From positions 124,001 through 188,000 of the forward strand of contig NZ_WIAY01000002.1 of the NCBI RefSeq assembly GCF_009467805.1: a DNA stretch of 64,000 nucleotides. Reading direction: 5' to 3'. The notes beneath the pieces were generated by a model, which was given only the letters and a program-made list of their open reading frames with translations, was not told where the DNA came from and did no database searches. A program made the position numbers and the translations under genes. Every line of letters starts with the position of its first letter. Position 1 is the stretch's first letter. The DNA is from Stenotrophomonas nematodicola (GTDB taxonomy: Bacteria > Pseudomonadota > Gammaproteobacteria > Xanthomonadales > Xanthomonadaceae). This document shows, one piece after another, positions 47,230 through 56,194 of the stretch.

Positions 47230-47574
47230 TTACGCCCGCGCTCCGCCGGTGGCGTCGGCGTCGTCACCTTCCGCGTCGTCCTCTTCCTCTTCCTCTTCGT
47301 CTTCGTACTCCTCGTCCTCGTCGCCCTCTTCCTCTTCCTCGTCCTCGAATTCTTCTTCGTCGTCTTCGTCTTCTTCGTAGTCCTCCACGCCGAAGTCCTC
47401 GCCATCCCAACGGCCTTCACCGTCGGCGACGAAGGTCAGGGCCATCGCGGCGGGATTGGTCCCCACGCGCACCAGCCAGCCGCCGAAGACGCGGGCGCGT
47501 TCGGTGACCAGGGCGGCGTCGGCGCCCTCATTGCCCAGTTTTTCCCACTCCAGCGAAAATGCGAATTCGGTCAT
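47230..47574 (-). CDS. Small protein with a poly-Asp/Glu C-terminal tail
   Basis: 114 residues in two parts. Residues 1-55 are a compact beta-prone domain (MTEFAFSLEWEKLGNEGA...VFGGWLVRVGTNPAAM). Residues 64-107 contain 37 Asp or Glu in 44 positions, with the exceptions Y66, F76, G84, Y90, A101, G103 and A106. The tail should be extended and strongly negative and may bind basic proteins, metals or nucleic-acid-binding factors, or mimic DNA. I do not recognise the N-terminal family. It is followed upstream by the 45-bp array and shares no operon overlap. Confidence 0.65.
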   Translation of the reverse strand: MTEFAFSLEWEKLGNEGADAALVTERARVFGGWLVRVGTNPAAMALTFVADGEGRWDGEDFGVEDYEEDEDDEEEFEDEEEEEGDEDEEYEDEEEEEEDDAEGDDADATGGARA

Positions 47575-47590
47575 TGCCTGGCTCTCCTGG

Positions 47591-47860
47591 ACGATGATGG
47601 ATGTGGTGCAGCCGGGCAGAGCCCGGCTCTACGGAACGATGATGGATCTGGTGCAGCCGGGCAGAGCCCGGCTCTACGGAACGATGATGGATCTGGTGCA
47701 GCCGGGCAGAGCCCGGCTCTACGGAACGATGATGGATCTGGTGCGGCCGGGCAGAGCCCGGCTCTACGGAACGATGATGGATCTGGTGCAGCCGGGCAGA
47801 GCCCGGCTCTACGGAACGACGATGGATCTGGTGCAGCCGGGCGCGGCAGCGCCCGGCGCA
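47591..47860. repeat. 45-bp tandem array of SMAG-like palindromes, six units
   Basis: Period 45 bp. Units start at 47591, 47636, 47681, 47726, 47771 and 47816; the first five are nearly identical and the sixth is diverged in its palindrome (GCAGCCGGGCGCGGCAGCGCCC). Each unit holds GCAGCCGGGC-AGA-GCCCGGCTCTAC, which on the minus strand reads GTAG then a palindrome, the SMAG layout, plus a 20-bp spacer ACGGAACGATGATGGATCTG. There are no unique spacers, so it is not a CRISPR. It fills the gap between aspS and the acidic-tail gene. Confidence 0.9.
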
Positions 47861-47862
47861 GG

Positions 47863-49614
47863 TTACTGCTTTGCCGGGCGGACCTGGACGTGCACTTCGG
47901 CCAGCTGCTCGTCCGGGATCGGCGACGGGGCGCCGGTCATCAGGCACTGCGCGCCGGTGGTCTTGGGGAACGGAATCACGTCGCGGATCGATTCGGTACC
48001 GGCCATGAGGGCAGCGATACGGTCGATGCCGAAGGCGATGCCACCGTGCGGCGGCGCGCCGAAACGCAGCGCGTCGAGCAGGAAGCCGAACTTGCCCTCG
48101 GCCTCTTCGGCACCGATGCCGAGCAGTTCGAACACCGCGCTCTGCATGTCCGAGCGGTGGATACGGATCGAACCGCCGCCGATCTCGTTGCCGTTGAGCA
48201 CCATGTCGTAGCCGCGCGACACGGCCGTCTTCGCATTGGCACGCAGGTCGGCGATATCGTCCACTGCCGGGGCGGTGAAGGGGTGATGCAGGGCGACGTA
48301 GCGCTGGGCTTCGTCGTCGTATTCGAACATCGGGAAGTCGGTGACCCACAGCGGCGCCCAACCGGCCGCGACCAGATCGAAGTCCTTGCCGGCCTTCAGG
48401 CGCAGCGCGCCCATGAAGTCGGACACCTTGTTGTAGCCACCTGCACCGAAGAACACGATGTCGCCGTTGCCGGCCCCGACGTGCGCAACCAGGGCGGCGA
48501 AGGCCTCCTCGCTGAAGAACTTGGCGATCGGCGAGCTGACCTCGCCGTTCTCGGCGATCTTGATGTAGGCCAGGCCCTTGGCGCCGTACTTGGCGGCATG
48601 CGCGGCGTACTCGTCGATCTGCTTGCGCGACAGGCTGGCACCGCCCGGGATGCGCAGCGCGGCGACACGGCCGTCGGCATCGTTGGCCGCGGCGGTGAAC
48701 ACCGGGAACTCACTGGTCTTGACCAGCTCGGCGACGTCCACCAGCTCCAGCGCGATGCGCAGGTCCGGCTTGTCCGAGCCATACCGGCGCATCGCCTCGG
48801 CCCAGGTCATGCGCGGGAAGCTGGCATCCAGCTCCACGTCGACCACTTCCTTGAAGATGGCGCGGATCATGGTTTCCACGAAATCCTGCACGTCGCGCTC
48901 GCGCACGAAGGCGAATTCCATGTCCAGCTGGGTGAACTCCAGCTGGCGGTCGGCACGCAGGGCCTCATCGCGGAAGCAGCGGGCGATCTGGTAGTAGCGG
49001 TCGAAGCCGGCCACCATCAGGATCTGCTTGAACAGCTGCGGGCTCTGCGGCAACGCGTAGAACTCGCCCGGATGCATGCGCGCCGGCACCAGGAAGTCGC
49101 GCGCGCCCTCGGGGGTGGCCTTGGTCAGGATCGGGGTTTCGATGTCCTGGAAGCCGGTCGCGTCCAGGTGGCGGCGCAGCGCCTGCACCAGCTTGATGCG
49201 GGTGCGCTGCATACGCTGCATTTCCGGGCGGCGCAGGTCCAGGTAGCGGTACTTCAGGCGGGTTTCCTCGCCCGGGTTCTCGTGGGCGTGGAACGGCAGC
49301 GGCTCGGCCTTGTTGAGGATGGTGATGGCCGTGGCGATCACCTCCACGTTGCCGGTGCGGAGCTTGTCGTTGACCGCATGGCGGGCACGCACCACACCCT
49401 CCACCTGCAGCACGTCCTCATAGCCCAGGCTGGCGGCCACGGCGAACACGGCCGCGTTGTCGACTTCCACCGTCACCTGCACGATGCCCTCATGATCGCG
49501 CAGATCGATGAAGCACACGCCGCCCTGATTGCGGGCAACGTCGGTCCAGCCGGCAAGGGTAACGGTTTGGCCAATCAGGGTCTCGTCGACCAGGCCACAG
49601 AAGTGGGTACGCAT
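47863..49614 (-). CDS. aspS: Aspartyl-tRNA synthetase
   Basis: 583 residues, class IIb. N-terminal OB-fold anticodon-binding domain ([23 protein letters not shown]), the bacterial GAD insertion and motifs 2 and 3 of class II ([36 protein letters not shown]). It charges tRNA-Asp. Whether it also charges tRNA-Asn cannot be decided from this window. The start at 49614 is the family start. Its stop abuts the tandem array. Confidence 0.97.
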   Translation of the reverse strand: MRTHFCGLVDETLIGQTVTLAGWTDVARNQGGVCFIDLRDHEGIVQVTVEVDNAAVFAVAASLGYEDVLQVEGVVRARHAVNDKLRTGNVEVIATAITILNKAEPLPFHAHENPGEETRLKYRYLDLRRPEMQRMQRTRIKLVQALRRHLDATGFQDIETPILTKATPEGARDFLVPARMHPGEFYALPQSPQLFKQILMVAGFDRYYQIARCFRDEALRADRQLEFTQLDMEFAFVRERDVQDFVETMIRAIFKEVVDVELDASFPRMTWAEAMRRYGSDKPDLRIALELVDVAELVKTSEFPVFTAAANDADGRVAALRIPGGASLSRKQIDEYAAHAAKYGAKGLAYIKIAENGEVSSPIAKFFSEEAFAALVAHVGAGNGDIVFFGAGGYNKVSDFMGALRLKAGKDFDLVAAGWAPLWVTDFPMFEYDDEAQRYVALHHPFTAPAVDDIADLRANAKTAVSRGYDMVLNGNEIGGGSIRIHRSDMQSAVFELLGIGAEEAEGKFGFLLDALRFGAPPHGGIAFGIDRIAALMAGTESIRDVIPFPKTTGAQCLMTGAPSPIPDEQLAEVHVQVRPAKQ

Positions 49615-49785
49615 GGGGGTAAAGCTCCGCAGGAGAGTGCCGGCACCAAGCTGCGCCGGAAAGCCCGTTATTCTGCGGCCGTCGGCGCGGCGGGGCAAAT
49701 CGGGCCTCGCCGGCCCGGCATCACGCGTTGTGAACCGGGGGCCTTCCTATAGTCCGCCCACCAACGACCGCAAGGGGATGTCGCC

Positions 49786-50721
49786 ATGAACCGCCGCCTG
49801 ACCGTCGCCTGCCTGACCGCCGTGCTCGCCCTGGCCGCCCCCGCGGCGCAGGCCCAGATCAGTTCACGTGCCTACGCCCCGGAGAATCTGTCGCAGCTGT
49901 CCTCCTCGGACCGCAGCCGGGTCATCAGCCAGGAGTACGCCGACCAGTCCAATGGCCGGCGCATCCCCGATGACCAGCTGCGGTTCTACCTGGCCCAGGT
50001 CAATTCGGGCTGGGGTTTCTCGCGGATCAAACAGGATATCGCCACCTCGCTGCGCGGCAGCGGCAATGGTGGGGGCTGGAACGGTGGCGGCGGCAACAAC
50101 GGGACCGTGCGCTGCGAAAGCCAGGACAACCGCGAGCGGGTCTGCAATACCGGCTGGCGCAGCGCGCGCCTGTCCCGGCAGATCTCCGGCACGACCTGCG
50201 TGGAAGGCCGCAACTGGGGCTCGCGCAACGGCACGGTGTGGGTCAGCGGTGGCTGCCGTGCCGAGTTCGTTGAAGGGCGGGGCAACGGCGGCTGGGGCGG
50301 CGGCAATGGCAGCGGCGGCACCATCCGCTGCGAAAGCCAGGACAACCGCGAGCGCACCTGCAACACCGGTTGGCGCAATGCGACCCTTGTCCGGCAGATC
50401 TCCGGCTCGGCCTGTGTGGAGGGCCAGACCTGGGGCGCGCGCAACGGCAGCGTATGGGTCAACCGCGGCTGCCGGGGGGAGTTTGCCGAGGCCCGTGGCA
50501 ACAGCGGCGGCGGCTGGGGCGGCGGCGACAGCAACTACAGCGTGACCTGCAGCAGCAACAACAACCGCCAGCAGACCTGCGCCTGGGATGCCCGCCAGGG
50601 ACGCCCGGCATTGATCCAGCAATTGTCGGGCACCGCCTGTGTGGAAGGCCGCAGCTGGGGCTACAGCAACGGCAGCCTGTGGGTGAACGGCGGGTGCCGG
50701 GCGCGCTTCGGCGTCCGCTGA
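49786..50721 (+). CDS. Exported protein with three DUF3011 repeats
   Basis: 311 residues. Signal peptide to about PAAQA (residue 24), a short helical region (residues 25-90) and three DUF3011 units of about 55 residues separated by Gly/Asn-rich linkers (GNGGGWNGGGGNNG; GGWGGGNGSGG; GNSGGGWGGGDS). Each unit has two Cys pairs (CESQDNRERVC; GTTCVEGRNWG; GGC). Units 1 and 2 are the most similar, suggesting a recent internal duplication. The single-unit homologue is at 27897-28565. Function unknown; a secreted binding protein is plausible. Confidence 0.75.
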   Translation: MNRRLTVACLTAVLALAAPAAQAQISSRAYAPENLSQLSSSDRSRVISQEYADQSNGRRIPDDQLRFYLAQVNSGWGFSRIKQDIATSLRGSGNGGGWNGGGGNNGTVRCESQDNRERVCNTGWRSARLSRQISGTTCVEGRNWGSRNGTVWVSGGCRAEFVEGRGNGGWGGGNGSGGTIRCESQDNRERTCNTGWRNATLVRQISGSACVEGQTWGARNGSVWVNRGCRGEFAEARGNSGGGWGGGDSNYSVTCSSNNNRQQTCAWDARQGRPALIQQLSGTACVEGRSWGYSNGSLWVNGGCRARFGVR

Positions 50722-50730
50722 CCGACCCCA

Positions 50731-50763
50731 GGGGCAGCGGCCTGCGTCAGGGGGCGCTGCCCC
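50731..50763. terminator. Hairpin overlapping convergent gene ends
   Basis: GGGGCAGCG (50731-50739) pairs with CGCTGCCCC (50755-50763) around a 15-nt loop. The right arm covers the last codons of the minus-strand lipoprotein gene. Confidence 0.35.
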
Positions 50764-51373
50764 ACGGTGGGGGCGGCAGCGCCACCGGCCTGGCAAGGTC
50801 GAAGGCGACCTGGAAGCGGCGGCCGCCGGGCCGGGTCAGCTCATAGATGAAGCGCTGGTCCGGATCGACCTCCATCGCCCAGGTGTTGTGCACGGAGGGC
50901 AGCATGTCGGCCTTTCGGAACATCGCCACCGAGTCGGCATCCACCGGGAATTCCTGACGCTGCGCGGTGCCCGGTGGCTTGCTGTCGCCGCCGTAGAGGC
51001 TGATCGCATCGGGGCTGCCGTCTGCATGGCGATGATCGTGCTTGAGACGCAGGCCGTGGGAGGTGCGGGTCAGCACCCACGTCCGCGAATGGTCGTCGCC
51101 GACATGGAAGGGAATGCGCAGCTCGTGGGCCGGGTCGTCGCACCCGCGCACATGCATGACCAGCCGCTTGCCTTCGAACGGATCGGGTGCATCGGTACGC
51201 GGCTCGTTGGCCACGATGCGGCCTTCAAACGCCTTGCCGCAATGGGCGGCCACCGCTGCCATGAAGGCGTCCGACGGCGCCAGCGAGATGTCGTGGGCGA
51301 GTGGATCGCGTTCGCCACTACAGGCGGCAAGCCCCAGTGCGGCGGCCAGGGGCACGAGCTTCAGTACGTTCAT
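50747..51373 (-). CDS. Lipoprotein of unknown function
   Basis: 208 residues with lipobox LAAC (C18) and SGERD after it; Asp is not at position +2, so outer-membrane sorting is expected. The mature protein is a mixed fold with paired Cys (HCGKAFEG; VRGCDDPAHELRI) and a His-rich surface segment (LRLKHDHRHADGSPD). No known family is recognised. It is convergent with the three-repeat DUF3011 gene. Confidence 0.7.
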   Translation of the reverse strand: MNVLKLVPLAAALGLAACSGERDPLAHDISLAPSDAFMAAVAAHCGKAFEGRIVANEPRTDAPDPFEGKRLVMHVRGCDDPAHELRIPFHVGDDHSRTWVLTRTSHGLRLKHDHRHADGSPDAISLYGGDSKPPGTAQRQEFPVDADSVAMFRKADMLPSVHNTWAMEVDPDQRFIYELTRPGGRRFQVAFDLARPVALPPPPWGSAP

Positions 51374-51497
51374 GGACCCACCCTAACGGCCACGGCCGGG
51401 CAGCGCAAACGCCTCCCGCATCGCGAAGGGCTTCATCCCCGCTGTGTTAAGGTCGTGGCGTGACCGGTTCGCCTTCTTCCCCACGAAGGTCGCACGC

Positions 51498-52763
51498 GTG
51501 TTGCGGCTGACCGCCCTGCTCACGGGAGTAGCGCTGCTCCTGACGGGCAGCGGGCTTCTGGGTACCTTGCTGGCGGTGCGCGGCGGGCAGGCCGGCTTTG
51601 GTGCCGGCACCCTGGGTCTGGTGATGTCCGGCTATTTCGCCGGGTTCTTCATCGGCACCTTCTTCGCCCCCTCGCTGATCGGCCGCATCGGACATATCCG
51701 TGCGTTCGCCTTCTTCGCCGCGCTCGCCGCAATCGCGGTGCTGCTGCATCCCCTGTGGCTCAACCCCTGGGGCTGGGGCGTGCTGCGCATCGCCACCGGC
51801 ATCGCCCTGGTCGGCCTGTACACCGTGATCGAAAGCTGGCTCAACGCCGAGCCGGATCCGGCCCAGCGCAGCCGCGCATTCTCGCTGTACATGGTGGTCA
51901 ATCTGTCCGCGCTTGCGCTGGGCCAACTGCTGCTGATGCTCGGCGACGCCAGCGCAACGGCCATGTTCATGCTCACCGCGATCCTGGTCTGTGCCGCCGT
52001 GCTGCCGGTGACCGCGACCCGCCTGCGCCAGCCGGACGTGCCGGTGATGAGCCGGTTGAGCCTGCGGCGTCTGTACGCGATGGCGCCGGTGGCGACCGTG
52101 GCGGCAGGCCTGTCGGGTCTGGCGATGGGTGCGTTCTGGGGGCTGTTGCCGGTGTATGCCGGCGAGGTCGGCCTGGAGGACACTGGCGTGGCTCTGTTCA
52201 TGCTCGTGGCGATCATCGGCGGCGCGGTGCTGCAGTGGCCGCTGGGCCAGCTCAGCAACGGCCACGACCGGCGCAGCGCGCTGGTGGTGCTGAGCCTGAT
52301 CGCCGCGGGCATCGCGCTGGTGGCGTCGCTGCCGATGATCCAGCTCCAGACCCACCTGCTGTTCGGCCTGTTCTTCTTCTACGGCGGCCTGGCCTTCGCG
52401 CTGTATCCGTCCGCCGTGGCGCACATGCTCGACTACCTGCCACGCGAGCACCTGCTTGCGGGCTGCTCCAGCCTGCTGCTGGTCCACGGCGTGGGTGCCG
52501 CGTTCGGCCCGGCCCTGGCCGGTGCCGGCATGCAGCGCTTCGGCCCGGCCGCGCTGCCGCTGTATTTCGCGGTGGTGCTGCTGGCACTGGCACTGTTCAC
52601 CACCGCCCGTCTGCTGCGTTTCCAGCGCCTGCGCACCCATCCGGTCGGCTTCCGCCTGATGCTGCGGACCACACCCGGCGCGCTGGAACTGATGCCCGAA
52701 ACCGACCAGCAGGCCCCCCAGGACACCCCTTACCCCGCCGACTCCGAAAAGGAAGTGCATTGA
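51498..52763 (+). CDS. ycaD: MFS transporter, YcaD-like, coupled to ggpPS
   Basis: 421 residues from GTG 51498, with about twelve membrane helices in the major-facilitator pattern (LTALLTGVALLLTGSGLLGTLLAV, then FIGTFFAPSLIGRIGHIRAFAFF). A GTG at 51444 is an alternative that would add 18 residues without changing the first helix. In Stenotrophomonas an MFS gene called ycaD lies next to ggpPS and responds to salt, so it may move glucosylglycerol or a precursor. The stop overlaps the ggpPS start as TTGA. Confidence 0.75.
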   Translation: MLRLTALLTGVALLLTGSGLLGTLLAVRGGQAGFGAGTLGLVMSGYFAGFFIGTFFAPSLIGRIGHIRAFAFFAALAAIAVLLHPLWLNPWGWGVLRIATGIALVGLYTVIESWLNAEPDPAQRSRAFSLYMVVNLSALALGQLLLMLGDASATAMFMLTAILVCAAVLPVTATRLRQPDVPVMSRLSLRRLYAMAPVATVAAGLSGLAMGAFWGLLPVYAGEVGLEDTGVALFMLVAIIGGAVLQWPLGQLSNGHDRRSALVVLSLIAAGIALVASLPMIQLQTHLLFGLFFFYGGLAFALYPSAVAHMLDYLPREHLLAGCSSLLLVHGVGAAFGPALAGAGMQRFGPAALPLYFAVVLLALALFTTARLLRFQRLRTHPVGFRLMLRTTPGALELMPETDQQAPQDTPYPADSEKEVH

Positions 52764-55057
52764 CTGTATCGACACCCACCGTCCCCACCTCACCCCGTAC
52801 CCTGCCGGCCACGCCGGCCGCGCAACTGATCCTCGCCACCGATCTGGATGGCACCTTCCTCGCCGGCGATGCCGCCGCGCGCCACCGCCTGTACCGGCTG
52901 GTCGACCAGCACCCCGGTATCCGCCTGATCTTCATCACCGGCCGCGGGCTCGAAGCGGTGATGCCCCTGCTCTCCGATCCGGCCATCCCGCGCCCGGATG
53001 TCGTGGTCTGCGATGTCGGCGCGACCGTGGTCGACGGGCATACGCTGCAGCCGCTGCAGCCCCTGCAATCGATGATCGACGCGCACTGGCCCGGCGAGCA
53101 GGTGGTGGCGGCGGCGATGCGCCCGTTCGCCGCGCTGCAGCGCCAGGATGTACCGCAGGAGCGCCGCTGCTCCTACTTCTGCGATCCAGACACGCTGGCG
53201 CCGCTGCGCGGACAGATCCAGGCCGCCGCGCAGGCGCTGGGCTGCGATGTGCTCTATTCGGCCGACCGCTATCTGGACATCCTGCCGCCGGACACGGACA
53301 AGGGCCGCACGCTGTCCGCGTTGGCGCGCCTGCTCGAACTGCCGCGCGAGCGCATCCTGGTCGCCGGCGACACGCTCAACGATCTTTCCATGTACACCGC
53401 CGGTTTCCGCGGCGTGTGCGTCGGCGATTCGGAGTCGGCCCTGACCGCAGCCACGGCTACGCTCGGCCACACCTTCCACGCCGAGGCGCCCGGCTGCGGC
53501 GGCATCCTGGAGGCGATCGAACACTTCGGCCTGCTCGCCAGCGATGACCCGTTCCTGCATCCGCCGGCGCAGGCGCGCGCCGATGGCGCCGAACTGGTGA
53601 TGGTCTACCACCGCCTGCCGTTCGATGAGGTCATGCAGGACGGCGTGCTCGTCCAGCGCCCGCCTCGCTCGCCCAACGGCATCATTCCGTCGCTGCTGAG
53701 CTTCTTCGACGGCGGGCAGAAGGGTTCGTGGGTGGCGTGGGGAATCGACGATCCCAAGCGCGGTCCGTTCCAGACCCACCTGGCGGTGGATGCCGAACGC
53801 TATCCGACCCTGACCGCCGCGCGCGTGCCGCTGAGCAAGCAGGAAGTGGACATCTTCTACAAGCGCTTCTCCAAGGAAGCGTTCTGGCCGATGCTGCACG
53901 TGTTCTGGGAGCGCGCGCGCTTCCGCGAGGACGACTGGCAGGTATTCCTGCAGGTGAACCGCAAGTTCGCCGAATCCACCGCCGCCGAAGCCGCGCACGG
54001 CGCCACGGTCTGGATCCACGACTACAACCTGTGGATGGTGCCGGGCACGCTGCGCGAGCTGCGTCCGGACCTGAAGATCGCCTTCTTCCACCACACCTAC
54101 TTCCCCTCCGCCGACGTCTTCAACGTGGTGCCCTGGCGGCGCGAAATCATCGGCAGCCTGCTCAGCTGCGACTACATCGGCTTCCACATTCCGCGCCAGG
54201 TGGAGAATTTCGTGGACGTGGTGCGCGGGGCGATGCCGGCCGAGCGGCTGGCGTGGGAGAGCTGCGCACCGCGCTTTCTGACCTATGGCTGCGCGGTGGG
54301 CCTGGACACCATGACCACGCGGTTGCGCGTGGGTGATCGGGAGATCGCGCTGGGCGCGCATCCGGTCGGCACCGATCTGCGCCGCATCCACGCCGTGCTG
54401 GCGCGCGGCGACGTGCGCAACGACATCTTCAAGCTGCGCCGCGAGATCGGCGCGCGCAAGCTGGTGCTGTCGGTGGAACGGCTGGACTACACCAAGGGCA
54501 CGCTGGCCAAACTGGAGGCATTCGAGCGGCTGCTCGAGCAGCATCCGGACCGCTTGGGCAAGGTCACCCTGCTGATGATCTGCGTGCCGGCCGCGCGCGA
54601 GATGACGGTGTACCGGACCCTGCAGAACCAGATCGAGCAGGCAGTGGGGCGCATCAACGGGCGCTTCTCGCGGCTGGACTGGACGCCGGTGCGCTTCTTC
54701 GCCCAGGCACTGCCGTTCGAGGAGGTGGTGGCGCACTACGCCGCCGCGCAGGTGATGTGGATCACCCCGCTGCGCGACGGACTCAACCTGGTGGCCAAGG
54801 AATTCGTCGCCACCCAGGGCATCGAAGGCAGCAGCGGCGTGCTGGTGCTCAGCGAATTCGCTGGCGCCGCCGCCGAGCTGAAGGGCGCGGTGCTGACCAA
54901 CCCGCATGATCCGGCCGACCTCACCGCCGGGCTGCTGCAGGCATTGTCGATGCCCGATGATGAAGCCACCGGGCGCATGCGACAGCTGTTCGACAGTGTG
55001 GAGTACTACGACGTGGACCGCTGGGGACGCGAGTTCCTGGAGGCGGTGCGCGGCTGA
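52760..55057 (+). CDS. ggpPS: Glucosylglycerol-phosphate phosphatase/synthase fusion GgpPS
   Basis: 765 residues. N-terminal HAD-type phosphatase (about 22-260) with the nucleophile motif ATDLDGTFLAGD (D28, D30) and GDTLND (203-208). C-terminal GT20 synthase (about 279-760) with PNGIIPSLLSFFDGG, WIHDYNLWMVPGTLREL, AFFHHTYFPSADVFN and WITPLRDGLNLVAKEFV. It makes glucosylglycerol from ADP-glucose and glycerol-3-phosphate and then dephosphorylates it, giving a compatible solute. The C-terminal half resembles cyanobacterial GgpS more than OtsA. The start is TTG 52760 with AAAAGGAAG just before it. A trehalose function is the alternative. Confidence 0.88.
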   Translation: MTVSTPTVPTSPRTLPATPAAQLILATDLDGTFLAGDAAARHRLYRLVDQHPGIRLIFITGRGLEAVMPLLSDPAIPRPDVVVCDVGATVVDGHTLQPLQPLQSMIDAHWPGEQVVAAAMRPFAALQRQDVPQERRCSYFCDPDTLAPLRGQIQAAAQALGCDVLYSADRYLDILPPDTDKGRTLSALARLLELPRERILVAGDTLNDLSMYTAGFRGVCVGDSESALTAATATLGHTFHAEAPGCGGILEAIEHFGLLASDDPFLHPPAQARADGAELVMVYHRLPFDEVMQDGVLVQRPPRSPNGIIPSLLSFFDGGQKGSWVAWGIDDPKRGPFQTHLAVDAERYPTLTAARVPLSKQEVDIFYKRFSKEAFWPMLHVFWERARFREDDWQVFLQVNRKFAESTAAEAAHGATVWIHDYNLWMVPGTLRELRPDLKIAFFHHTYFPSADVFNVVPWRREIIGSLLSCDYIGFHIPRQVENFVDVVRGAMPAERLAWESCAPRFLTYGCAVGLDTMTTRLRVGDREIALGAHPVGTDLRRIHAVLARGDVRNDIFKLRREIGARKLVLSVERLDYTKGTLAKLEAFERLLEQHPDRLGKVTLLMICVPAAREMTVYRTLQNQIEQAVGRINGRFSRLDWTPVRFFAQALPFEEVVAHYAAAQVMWITPLRDGLNLVAKEFVATQGIEGSSGVLVLSEFAGAAAELKGAVLTNPHDPADLTAGLLQALSMPDDEATGRMRQLFDSVEYYDVDRWGREFLEAVRG

Positions 55058-55066
55058 TACGGCGAT

Positions 55067-55090
55067 GCAGCCGGGCAAGCGCCCGGCTGC
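55067..55090. terminator. Hairpin between ggpPS and the beta-lactamase gene
   Basis: Perfect 10-bp stem GCAGCCGGGC/GCCCGGCTGC with loop AAGC, 9 bp after the ggpPS stop and 5 bp before the end of the convergent gene. The stem matches the palindrome of the 45-bp array. Confidence 0.6.
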
Positions 55091-55095
55091 TGACC

Positions 55096-55998
55096 TCAGG
55101 CGCCGCGCATCATGCCTTCGGCCAGCACGGCGACCTGGCGCAGCACGTCATTGCGTCCGGCATCGTCCACCGTGGCGCCCTGCAGATAGCTGGTGAGCAC
55201 CCACGGGGCGCCACCGGCCATCGGCCACAGCATCGCGATGTCGTTGGTGGTGTCCTTGCCGTTGCTGCCGGTCTTGTCGCCCACCCGCCACGTGCTGCCC
55301 AGCCCCGCGCGCAGGCGCTCGTCGCCGGTTTCGTTGTCGATCAGCCAGTCGGCCAGCTGCTGGCGCGACGCGGGCGCCAGCACCTGGCCGAGCAGGAAGC
55401 GCTGCAGGCTGGCGGCCATCGCCGCCGGGCTGGTGGTATCGCGCGGGTCGCCCGGCGCAAACCGGTTCATCTCCGGCTCGAGACGGTCGTTGCGGGTCAC
55501 CGCATCGCCGTGCTCACGCAGGAAGCGCGTGACGGCAGGCGGGCCGCCCACCACCCCCAGCAGCAGGTTCGCGGCAGGGTTGTCGCTGGTGATCATCGTG
55601 GCCCGGCACAGATCGCGCACGGTCAGGTCCTTGCCGATGTGCCGCCGGGTGACCGGCGCGTGGTCGATCAGATCCTCCGCGCGCATCGGCACGCGCTTGT
55701 CCAGGTCGAGCCGGCCGGCATCGACCTGGCGAAGCACCGCCGCACACAGGACGAACTTGAAGGTACTGCACATCGGGAAGCGCTCGTCCTGGCGGTGGCC
55801 GATGCGCCGGCCGGACGCGGTGTCCAGCAGGGTGACCCCGAGCCGGCCACCGCTGGCCGCTTCCAGCGCGGCGAAGTCGGGGGCGGCGGCCAGCGCCGGG
55901 GCCGTGGTGCGCGGCGGCGTTTTCGCCAGTGCGGTGGCGGTCAGCGCGGAGGCGGCGGCCACCCCGGTCCAGTGCAGGAACTGTCGTCGAGCAAGCAT
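55096..55998 (-). CDS. blaL2: Class A beta-lactamase, L2 type
   Basis: 300 residues. Twin-arginine-like signal ARRQFLHWTG, then a serine beta-lactamase with the STFK nucleophile motif (78-81), SDN (138-140), EPEMN (174-178, Glu of the omega loop) and KTG (242-244). The L2 group of Stenotrophomonas hydrolyses cephalosporins and is induced by beta-lactams. Sequence similarity to L2 is high along its length. Start ATG at 55998 with AGGAG before it; the 17 upstream codons are non-coding. It is divergent from the AmpR-type gene. Confidence 0.94.
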   Translation of the reverse strand: MLARRQFLHWTGVAAASALTATALAKTPPRTTAPALAAAPDFAALEAASGGRLGVTLLDTASGRRIGHRQDERFPMCSTFKFVLCAAVLRQVDAGRLDLDKRVPMRAEDLIDHAPVTRRHIGKDLTVRDLCRATMITSDNPAANLLLGVVGGPPAVTRFLREHGDAVTRNDRLEPEMNRFAPGDPRDTTSPAAMAASLQRFLLGQVLAPASRQQLADWLIDNETGDERLRAGLGSTWRVGDKTGSNGKDTTNDIAMLWPMAGGAPWVLTSYLQGATVDDAGRNDVLRQVAVLAEGMMRGA

Positions 55999-56051
55999 GC
56001 GGATTCTCCTGGTGAGGCGGAGAGTATTGAAGCCGTGGCGGCGCGGCACCA

Positions 56052-56079
56052 GCGAGCATTTTCAGCGGAAGCCATTCGC
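56052..56079. promoter_or_regulatory. Candidate AmpR-binding site (T-N11-A)
   Basis: The 196-bp divergent gap has an imperfect dyad with ends GCGA and TCGC at 56052-56079. T62-N11-A74 (56062-56074) inside it fits the LysR box. Flanking promoter boxes are not clear, so the assignment is tentative. Confidence 0.35.
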
Positions 56080-56194
56080 CTTTCTTATGCCTCGGCGGAT
56101 TTCCGGGGCGGATTTCAGGATCTGCCGGCGCACGATCGGCACTTTCGAGGGTAACGGTGCGATGATCCATCGATCTTCCTCACGGCTCGCGCCC

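Noticed and set aside
47208..47420. N-terminal Lys/Arg/Thr-rich extension of the acetyltransferase gene
   Set aside because: It is the antisense of the acidic-tail codons of the gene on the same strand in another frame. The GNAT fold starts at 47207.
47591..47860. CRISPR array
   Set aside because: The period is 45 bp with no unique spacers between repeats; the repeated unit includes its own spacer sequence. No cas genes are in the window.
47143..49752. An 869-codon plus-strand reading frame across the GNAT, acidic-tail, tandem-array and aspS region
   Set aside because: The frame stays open because the 45-bp array has a length divisible by three and no stop, and because it is antisense to aspS. 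It has no ribosome site, and the repeated Gly/Ser/Ala units come from the palindromes, not from protein selection.
51755..52759. Extension of ggpPS upstream through the MFS gene
   Set aside because: The frame is open but overlaps the transporter in another frame. The HAD domain starts just after the TTG at 52760, which has a good ribosome site.
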